Below are positions 1-5,080 of a DNA stretch of 7,512 nt, piece by piece. The translations under genes and the position numbers were made by a program. The stretch lies in assembly GCA_946887295.1 (NCBI GenBank), contig CAMPKP010000154.1, forward strand, positions 1 through 7,512. The letters run 5' to 3'. The notes under the pieces were generated by a model. That model saw only the letters and a list, made by a program, of their open reading frames with translations. It had not been told where the DNA came from and ran no database searches. Position 1 is the first letter of the stretch, and every line of letters begins with the position of its first letter. The DNA is from an uncultured Gemmatimonadota bacterium. Lineage in GTDB: Bacteria; Gemmatimonadota; Gemmatimonadetes; Gemmatimonadales; GWC2-71-9.

Positions 1-487
1 CCGAGCGGTCCTGGGCCGGGTGGGCGGCGGCCCCATGCACCGCGCGCTCCAGGTCGTCGAGCGCCGCGACGAACGGCCCTCCGCCGCCGCCGAGCCGCGC
101 GGCGACGGCGCGGGTGTCGTCGGCGGTGAGCAGCGTGGTCCGGAGGCGGGCGCGGGGATATCGCGACTCCGCCGCCGCTTCCTCCAGCCGCGCGTTGACC
201 GTCGCGGTCACCCGCTCCGCCGAGGCGGAGACGGCTTTCTCCCACAGCGCGAGCCACGCCACCCGGTTGAGCGTCGCCATGGCGCCGTCGGGATCGCCCG
301 CGGCGGCGAACGCCCGCCCCACCCCGGCCAGCTCGAAGACGCCGGTCACCAGCCTCAGCCGGACATCGTCCAGACGCGCGCCCAGCGGCCCGGCCTCCGA
401 GCCCGGCGGCGGATCGCCGAGCCGCCCGAGGAACGGACCGAGCTCCGGTACCTCCCACCGGTCACGGTGCGAGCCGGTCTGCGGCAT
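1..487 (-). CDS. Unrecognised protein, N-terminal 162 residues (cut by window edge)
   Basis: I do not recognise this protein. Reading the minus strand from an ATG at 487 gives 162 open codons with no stop before the window edge, so the C-terminus is missing. The start is chosen because its ATG shares one base with the TGA of the CYTH gene (TGATG). No strong Shine-Dalgarno lies upstream, so it probably depends on translational coupling. The N-terminus is polar and Pro/Gly-rich to about residue 35, with no signal peptide or membrane segment. Residues 36-130 look mostly helical, Ala/Arg/Leu-rich, with a Trp pair near 78-82. A run of five glycines at 133-137 separates a last helical stretch. The conserved His/Arg pattern of CHAD domains, frequent partners of CYTH proteins, is not visible. 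It is very likely a real gene from its position and uninterrupted frame; function unknown. Confidence 0.72.
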   Translation of the reverse strand, partial: MPQTGSHRDRWEVPELGPFLGRLGDPPPGSEAGPLGARLDDVRLRLVTGVFELAGVGRAFAAAGDPDGAMATLNRVAWLALWEKAVSASAERVTATVNARLEEAAAESRYPRARLRTTLLTADDTRAVAARLGGGGGPFVAALDDLERAVHGAAAHPAQDRS

Positions 488-1071
488 CACGCGAGCACCG
501 CCGTCCGCCCGGTCCGCTCCTCGAATCGCCTGACGAAATCGGCCAGGGTCTCCGCGGTGAACTCGCCGCGCGGGATGCCGCTCGCGACGATCGCCCGCTC
601 GATCCCCTCCGGCGTGCCTTCCACCTCCACCAGCACGTCCATCCGGGGATACGTCTCCAGCCGCACCGTGGCGTCGTCCACCAGGTAGATCTCGACCTCG
701 CGCTCGACCGCATACACCGGCTGGTATCCCAGCGCGGCGAGCAGCCCCGCCGGGTCGGCAGCCGCACCCGAGATCGGCAGCTCGATCTCCTCGCGCGCCT
801 TGTATCCCTCGGGCGATCGCATCGTCGGCCCCTTCCACCCCAGCACGGCCTCGACCCGATCGGAGTGCCGAAACGTGCGGACCCTCAGCACCTCGTCCCG
901 GGTGGCGAGCTCGCCGGCGCGATCGAAGCGGAGATCCGTCATCCGCCCGCGGAATCCCGGCACCGCGCCGGCGGCCCGCAGCCTCGCCCGACATGCCTCC
1001 GGGTCGGGCACGACCGCCTTGAGCTCCAGCTCGCGGTATGCCGCGGGCTCGCGCGGCGGCGCGCCGCTCAT
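487..1071 (-). CDS. CYTH domain protein (class IV adenylate cyclase / triphosphatase-like)
   Basis: A 194-residue single-domain CYTH protein. The signature ExExK is E14-x-E16-x-K18. Further charged residues expected to line the triphosphate tunnel follow in order: R63 and R65, K80, R93 with E95 and E97, R124, and the closing E149-x-E151-G. CYTH enzymes bind inorganic or organic triphosphates in a beta-barrel tunnel with divalent metal. Known activities are class IV adenylate cyclase, thiamine triphosphatase and inorganic triphosphatase; the sequence does not tell which applies. The protein is soluble, with no signal peptide. Its ATG overlaps the stop of the HAD gene (ATGA), with GGAGG 10 bases upstream, and its own TGA overlaps the ATG of the next gene. 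It has no CHAD domain, unlike many bacterial CYTH proteins. The family call is firm; the reaction is open. Confidence 0.9.
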   Translation of the reverse strand: MSGAPPREPAAYRELELKAVVPDPEACRARLRAAGAVPGFRGRMTDLRFDRAGELATRDEVLRVRTFRHSDRVEAVLGWKGPTMRSPEGYKAREEIELPISGAAADPAGLLAALGYQPVYAVEREVEIYLVDDATVRLETYPRMDVLVEVEGTPEGIERAIVASGIPRGEFTAETLADFVRRFEERTGRTAVLA

Positions 1072-1775
1072 CGCAGGATCGCCTCCAGCACGCTCTCGGT
1101 GTCCGAGAGATCCTCGAACACCGCATGGGGGCCGCAGGCCGCCAGATCGCTCACCGAATAGGCGCCGGTGGCGACCCCTACGGCGCGCGCCGAGATGCCC
1201 TGGCCGCAGTGAATGTCGGCGGGCGTGTCGCCGATGATGACGACCTCGGAGCCCGCGGGCACGTACCCGAAGTGGGGCTCCGCGCGCCGGGCCGCGATCT
1301 CGGGAAGGTCGGGACGGTGCGCGGCGTCCGATCCGTAGGCGCCCACGCGGAACCGCGCCGGGTCGATGCCGCCGGACCGGAGCTTGAGCGACGCGCCCTC
1401 GGCCAGATTCCCCGTGAGCAGGCCCAGGACCACGCCCGAGAGCGCCTCGAGGCGGTCGAGCAGCGGCTCCACGCCAGGCATCAGGGTGGTGCGGGTCGTG
1501 GGGCGCTCCAGCTCCCGGGCCAGCAGGCCGAGATATCGGTGGCAGAGCCGCCGGACGCGCTCCGACTCGCGCGGCTCCACCTGGCCGGCCGCCGCGAGCA
1601 TCTCGGCCACGATCTGGGGATCGGTCTTGCCGTCGAACCGGATCCCCTCGAAGGCCCGCGGGTCGTCCACCTCCTCGCCGAGCGCGGCGACGATGGCCCG
1701 CCGCCCGGCGCCCGCGGTGAGCAGCAGCGTGCCGTCGATGTCGAACAGCACCAGCTTGCGCCTGGGCACCTTCAC
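1068..1775 (-). CDS. HAD-superfamily hydrolase (phosphoglycolate phosphatase-like)
   Basis: A 235-residue haloacid-dehalogenase-type phosphatase, probably cytoplasmic. The four family motifs are visible: motif I D12-I-D14-G-T (D12 nucleophile, D14 acid/base), motif II T121 in LLTGN, a candidate motif III lysine at K131, and motif IV GDTPAD with D183 and D187 for Mg2+. The segment between motifs I and II (about 20-95) is a helical cap with the FDGKTDP signature of the Gph/beta-phosphoglucomutase-like subfamily. The substrate is unknown; 2-phosphoglycolate, a sugar phosphate or a nucleotide are all possible. The GTG start at 1775 overlaps the preceding stop (GTGA) and has GGAGG four bases upstream. 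A second GTG two codons in is possible but worse spaced. The open frame continues far upstream, over the peptidase gene, but that part is a shadow. Confidence 0.9.
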   Translation of the reverse strand: MKVPRRKLVLFDIDGTLLLTAGAGRRAIVAALGEEVDDPRAFEGIRFDGKTDPQIVAEMLAAAGQVEPRESERVRRLCHRYLGLLARELERPTTRTTLMPGVEPLLDRLEALSGVVLGLLTGNLAEGASLKLRSGGIDPARFRVGAYGSDAAHRPDLPEIAARRAEPHFGYVPAGSEVVIIGDTPADIHCGQGISARAVGVATGAYSVSDLAACGPHAVFEDLSDTESVLEAILR

Positions 1776-2557
1776 CGCGCCTCCAGCCGCCGCACCGCGA
1801 CCAGCCGTTCCCGCAGCACGGCGGCGCGCGTGCCCGGAAGCCAGGGCTCCACCAGCACGCCGCCGCAGGAGACCGTCGAGTGGATCAGGGTGTCGCCCTC
1901 CGCCGAGAAGGCCACGTGGGTGATCCGCTCGCCGCTCTCGCCGCGGAAGAAGAGGAGATCGCCCGGGGCGTGGTCGCCGGGCCGTATCGTGTCGCCAAGG
2001 TCCGCCTGAAGCGCGGCGTCGCGCGGCAGCGCGAGGCCGCGCGCGGCGAAGGTGGTCTGCACCAGCCCGGAGCAGTCCACCCCCCACGGCGTCACGCCAC
2101 CCCATTCGTACGGCGCGCCCTCGAAGTGCTCCAGCGCCCAGCGCTCCGGCGCGCCGGCCCGGGCGGACGCGGTGACGTCGGCGGCCGGCGGCACCTCGCC
2201 CTCGACCAGCTCGGCGCGGCGCCCATCCGGCAGGCACACTCTCGCGCCGTCGGGCGCCACCCGCGCACGGAGCGGCAGGCGCACCCGTCGGCCCGCGACC
2301 GCGAGGGTTGCGCCGAGACTCCAGGCGGACGCCTCGCGCCGCCACCGGTCGGCGGCCACGTCGTCCGTCTGCACCACGTACCCGCTGTGCACCCATCCCT
2401 CATAGCCGTCATGGTCGCAGCGGACGCGGAGCCACTGGTCCGAAGTCTCCTCGACGGCCGCGGTCTCGCCGAGCACGAGCTGGCTCACCTGCTCGGCGCG
2501 CAGGCTGGGCTGGGCGAACAGCGGCGTGACGGCGGACCGTGCGATGAGGGAAGGCAT
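1772..2557 (-). CDS. NlpC/P60 (C40) peptidase with bacterial SH3 domains, YkfC-like
   Basis: A 261-residue cysteine peptidase. Residues about 5-64 form an SH3b-like domain ending in the EGWVHSGYV signature; about 70-120 may be a second SH3-like unit. The NlpC/P60 catalytic domain follows at about 135-245: WGG (152-154), the nucleophile C162 in DCSGLV, the base H214 in THVAF, and a third polar residue H226. The PWGVDCSGLVQ context and two-SH3 layout resemble YkfC-type gamma-D-glutamyl-diamino-acid endopeptidases, which cut murein peptides. No signal peptide or lipobox is present, so I infer cytoplasmic action on imported muropeptides. The ATG at 2557 is the first possible start after an in-frame TGA six codons upstream; no clear Shine-Dalgarno precedes it. 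That TGA ends the zinc-protein gene, so both genes share a frame. Confidence 0.88.
   Translation of the reverse strand: MPSLIARSAVTPLFAQPSLRAEQVSQLVLGETAAVEETSDQWLRVRCDHDGYEGWVHSGYVVQTDDVAADRWRREASAWSLGATLAVAGRRVRLPLRARVAPDGARVCLPDGRRAELVEGEVPPAADVTASARAGAPERWALEHFEGAPYEWGGVTPWGVDCSGLVQTTFAARGLALPRDAALQADLGDTIRPGDHAPGDLLFFRGESGERITHVAFSAEGDTLIHSTVSCGGVLVEPWLPGTRAAVLRERLVAVRRLEAR
1780..1784 (-). promoter_or_regulatory. Ribosome binding site (GGAGG) for the HAD gene
   Basis: A perfect GGAGG on the minus strand sits four bases before the GTG at 1775, inside the end of the peptidase gene. It supports the GTG start with a four-base overlap and argues against the much longer open frame upstream. 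Confidence 0.6.
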
Positions 2558-2575
2558 GCGAGGCGAGCGGGAGAA

Positions 2576-2758
2576 TCAGCCGGCGGCGGGCCCCTGCTTC
2601 GCCGCCTCCTCGCAGCTGCGGCAGAGGGTGACGCCCCGGAAGCTGCAGATCAGGCAGATGAAGGTGCCGCACCTGGTGCAGGGATATCCCTCGGAGGCAC
2701 GCTCCTCCCGGCCGCAGGCGCGGCACGCCATCCCATCGTGCTCCCGTATCTCGGCCAT
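2576..2758 (-). CDS. Small four-CxxC zinc-binding protein
   Basis: A 60-residue protein carrying eight cysteines in four CxxC pairs: C12/C15, C27/C30, C35/C38 and C46/C49. This is enough ligand for two Zn2+ ions, in tandem ribbons or a cross-braced fold like RING or B-box modules. I do not recognise a named family. There is no signal peptide or membrane segment. The tail after residue 50 is short and Ala/Gly-rich. I chose the ATG at 2758 because GAGGG sits five bases upstream, overlapping the regulator's TGA. A GTG at 2770, which overlaps that stop as GTGA, would add four residues but lacks a ribosome site. The protein sits between the regulator and the peptidase in a tightly spaced gene series. 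It could be a protein-protein adaptor, a redox or zinc-sensing partner of the regulator, or a nucleic-acid binder; none is shown by the sequence. Confidence 0.75.
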   Translation of the reverse strand: MAEIREHDGMACRACGREERASEGYPCTRCGTFICLICSFRGVTLCRSCEEAAKQGPAAG

Positions 2759-2763
2759 CGGCG

Positions 2764-2768
2764 CCCTC
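2764..2768 (-). promoter_or_regulatory. Ribosome binding site (GAGGG) deciding the zinc-protein start
   Basis: GAGGG on the minus strand lies five bases before the ATG at 2758 and overlaps the TGA stop of the response regulator. It favours that ATG over the GTG at 2770 and implies that ribosomes ending the regulator can restart here. Confidence 0.6.
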
Positions 2769-4113
2769 ACGCGGTGATGCTGTACCGCTTGATCTTGTTG
2801 ATCAGCGTAGCGCGGGAAATCCCGAGCTCGATGGCGGCCCGGGTCCGGTTTCCGGTGTGGTGCTTCAGCGTGCGCTCGATGTGCTGGCGCTCGAGGTCCT
2901 CGAGGCTGAGCGGCGTGTGGCGCCGGTCGCCGATTCCCGGCCGGGCGCGGAACTCGCCGGGCAGGTGCTCGACGCTCACCGCGGGCTGGCTTCGGCCCAG
3001 AATCAGCGCCCGCTCCAGCACGTTGCGCATCTCGCGCACGTTCCCCGGCCAGGGGTACGCGAGGAGCCGCTCCAGGACCTCGCTCGAGAGCGTGGGCGGC
3101 CCCTCGGGCAGCTCGCTCAGCAGATCCGAGAGGATCCGCGTGATGAGCGAGAGACGGTCCTCGCGGGAGCGGTCCCGCACCGCGGGCAGCGTCAGCGGCA
3201 TGACGCTGAGGCGATAGTAGAGATCCTCCCGGAACTTCCCGGCCTCGACCTCGCTCTGGAGGTTCTTGTTGGTGGCGGCGATCAGCCGCACGTCCACCGT
3301 GATCTCGCGGGTGCCGCCCAGCCGGCGGAAGGTCTTGGTCTCCAGGACCTTGAGCAGCTTGGGCTGGAGCTCCGGAGCGAGGTCGCCGATCTCATCGAGG
3401 AAGATGGTCCCCCGGTCGGAGATCTCGAACAGCCCCTGCTTGCGGTCCTTGGCGTCGGTGAAGGCGCCCTTCTCGTGGCCGAACAGCTCGGAGTCGAGGA
3501 AGGTGGCGTTGAGCCCCGCGCAGTTGACCTCGACGAACGGCGCCTTGGCCCGGGGGCTCAGGTCGTGGATCATCCGCGCGACCCAGCCCTTGCCGGTGCC
3601 GCTCTCGCCGTTGAGCAGCACCGTGGTGCGCTCGCTCTGGGCCAGGAGGCCGACCTGGTGGGCGAAGTCCTGCATGCCCGAGGAGCTGCCCAGCGACTCC
3701 AGCCCGTGCCCCGGCGCGCTCTGCACCAGCAGGGCCTCGTTGATCCGGCGAAGCCGCGCCTTGTCGGCCACCCGGGCGGTGGCGGCCGCCAGGTGCTCCA
3801 TGTCCACCGGCTTGGTGAGGAAGTTCTCGGCACCCAGCTGCATCGCGCGGACCGCGATGGAGACGTCGGCCTCCGCGGTGAGCAGGATGACCGCGGCGTC
3901 CCGCTGCCGGAGGCTCTCCAGCACCTCCATGCCGTTCATGCCGGGCAGCAGGAGGTCGAGGATGACGACCTCGGGCCGGAGCCGGTCGAAGGTGGCCAGG
4001 CCGGCCTCGCCGCTCAGCTCCCGGGTGACCTCGTACCCGAGCCGCTCGAAATAGTTGCCGATGCTGCGCAGAACATCGACGTCGTCATCGATGAGGAGAA
4101 CCGATCCGGCCAT
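2767..4113 (-). CDS. NtrC-family sigma-54-dependent response regulator
   Basis: A 448-residue bacterial enhancer-binding protein with three domains. The receiver (about 3-115) has the acidic pocket D9/D10/D11, phospho-acceptor D53, T79 and K101. The AAA+ domain (about 140-370) has Walker A GESGTGKG (169-176), the sigma-54 loop written GAFTDA (216-221) instead of GAFTGA, Walker B FLDEIGD (238-244), arginine fingers in FREDLYYRL (R295, R301) and a WPGNVRE motif. A Fis-type helix-turn-helix fills the last 45 or so residues. It should be phosphorylated by a histidine kinase, form a hexamer and use ATP to open sigma-54 promoters; no kinase gene lies in the window. The ATG at 4113 has GAGG seven bases upstream. 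It heads a packed gene series, so it may control that operon or distant targets. The substituted loop leaves sigma-54 dependence slightly uncertain. Confidence 0.95.
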   Translation of the reverse strand: MAGSVLLIDDDVDVLRSIGNYFERLGYEVTRELSGEAGLATFDRLRPEVVILDLLLPGMNGMEVLESLRQRDAAVILLTAEADVSIAVRAMQLGAENFLTKPVDMEHLAAATARVADKARLRRINEALLVQSAPGHGLESLGSSSGMQDFAHQVGLLAQSERTTVLLNGESGTGKGWVARMIHDLSPRAKAPFVEVNCAGLNATFLDSELFGHEKGAFTDAKDRKQGLFEISDRGTIFLDEIGDLAPELQPKLLKVLETKTFRRLGGTREITVDVRLIAATNKNLQSEVEAGKFREDLYYRLSVMPLTLPAVRDRSREDRLSLITRILSDLLSELPEGPPTLSSEVLERLLAYPWPGNVREMRNVLERALILGRSQPAVSVEHLPGEFRARPGIGDRRHTPLSLEDLERQHIERTLKHHTGNRTRAAIELGISRATLINKIKRYSITA

Positions 4114-4150
4114 GCATGAACCTCGAGCGCGAAGAGGGGTGCCCGCCTAG

Positions 4151-4175
4151 AAATTAAACAGTCGCGGACTCCGCG
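4151..4175 (-). terminator. Possible intrinsic terminator after the lipid kinase gene
   Basis: Eight bases past the kinase stop, the minus strand reads CGCGG-AGT-CCGCG, a five-pair GC stem with a three-base loop, then a T-rich run (ACTGTTTAATTT). The stem is short and the T tract starts four bases late, so it would be weak. The same AT-rich patch, rare in this GC-rich window, could instead be part of a promoter for the regulator gene 38 bases downstream. No convincing -35/-10 pair is visible. Confidence 0.35.
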
Positions 4176-4182
4176 CCATGCG

Positions 4183-5079
4183 TCAAGGCACCATGATGCG
4201 GATCGCTCCGGGCACCACGCTCACGGTGAACGGGGTCTCGCCGCCGGGCTCGCCGTCGAGCTGGACCGGCTGAACCGGGTCGGTCTCGACCCGGATCTCC
4301 CGGCCTCGGGCGTACCCCACGAAGGTCTCCTGCCCCTCCGCCGTGGGGGCGTCCCGGAGCAGGTCCCAGACGGCCCGGACGCTCTGGCCGAAGCTGTTGG
4401 CCCGCATCACCACGACGTCGAGCAGGCCGTCGTCCGGCCGGATGCCCGGCCGGAGCCGAATGAGCGGCGGGATCACCTCGCCGCAGTTCGCCACCAGCAC
4501 CATGGCAGCCTCGGCGTCGTATTCCACGCCGTCTATCGTGATCAGGTGCGTGGTGCTGCGGATCTCGGGGATGAGGCGAAGCGTGGTCGCGACGTAGGCG
4601 GCCATGCCCCAGCGGCGCTTGTGCTCCGAGAGTGTCCCGGCCATCACCCGCGCGTCGTAGCCGGCGCCGCAGGCCACCGCGAAGTACTGCGGTCCGCCGG
4701 GCCGCTCCATCCGCCCCAGGTCGAACGGCTTCGGCTTGCCGCTCAGCAGTGCCCGCGCCGCGCGCTCCGGGGAGGCGGGAATGCGGAGGTTCCCCGCCAG
4801 CAGGTTTCCGGTGCCGCCCGGGATCACGCCGAGCGCCACCTCGGTGCCGACGAGGGCGGCGGCCGCCTGCATGGTGGTCCCGTCGCCGCCGAAGACCGCG
4901 ACGACGTCCACGCCCTCCTCGATGCCGTACTCGGCCAGCTTCCGGGCGTCGCCCGGCCCGCCGGTGGCGAGCACCTCGGCGCTCCAGCCGGCGGCGCGGA
5001 ACGCGCGCATCACCGCGTCCACCGCCCTGGGCTGGGTCCTCGCGGCAGCGGGGTTGGTGATCAGGAGGGCGCGGGCCAT
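4183..5079 (-). CDS. Diacylglycerol/lipid kinase family protein (DagK/YegS-like)
   Basis: A 298-residue member of the DAGK catalytic-domain family, which transfers ATP phosphate to diacylglycerol or a related lipid at the inner face of the membrane. Visible family marks are the N-terminal ITNPAA strand-loop (7-12), the nucleotide-binding GGDGT (64-68), PGGTGN (87-92), DDGLLDV (216-222; metal/catalytic Asp region) and the C-terminal DGE (275-277; catalytic Glu) followed by a PGAIRIMVP end strand. Its length matches the bacterial soluble enzymes DgkB and YegS. After GGDGT it reads TMQAAAAL rather than the common LNEV-type sequence, so the lipid substrate is unsure. There is no transmembrane segment, so it probably docks peripherally. 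Its ATG lies one base after the TamB stop, with only a weak Shine-Dalgarno, so the two are probably cotranscribed and coupled. Confidence 0.93.
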   Translation of the reverse strand: MARALLITNPAAARTQPRAVDAVMRAFRAAGWSAEVLATGGPGDARKLAEYGIEEGVDVVAVFGGDGTTMQAAAALVGTEVALGVIPGGTGNLLAGNLRIPASPERAARALLSGKPKPFDLGRMERPGGPQYFAVACGAGYDARVMAGTLSEHKRRWGMAAYVATTLRLIPEIRSTTHLITIDGVEYDAEAAMVLVANCGEVIPPLIRLRPGIRPDDGLLDVVVMRANSFGQSVRAVWDLLRDAPTAEGQETFVGYARGREIRVETDPVQPVQLDGEPGGETPFTVSVVPGAIRIMVP

Positions 5080-5080
5080 C

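Noticed and set aside
1..487. CHAD domain as partner of the CYTH protein
   Set aside because: The translated sequence lacks the conserved His and Arg/Leu helical pattern of CHAD domains.
20..1237. Plus-strand frames of 139-222 residues at the left end
   Set aside because: They lie opposite the CYTH gene and the coupled unknown gene and have shadow-like composition.
1776..2396. Minus-strand extension that would make the HAD protein 442 residues
   Set aside because: The extra part overlaps the NlpC/P60 gene and is low-complexity Arg/Ala/Gly. The GTG at 1775 has a perfect ribosome site and the HAD motif I follows at once.
1880..4119. Long plus-strand open frames (1880-3217 and 2857-4119) opposite the regulator and peptidase
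   Set aside because: They are antisense to clearly recognised genes and show the Arg/Gly/Ala/Pro-rich composition of GC-rich shadow frames, with no domain motif.
4164..4178. GG-N10-GC arrangement upstream of the regulator as a sigma-54 promoter
   Set aside because: Only the minimal GG/GC spacing fits; the rest of the TGGCAC/TTGC consensus is poor, and such matches are expected by chance at this GC content. It also overlaps the hairpin.
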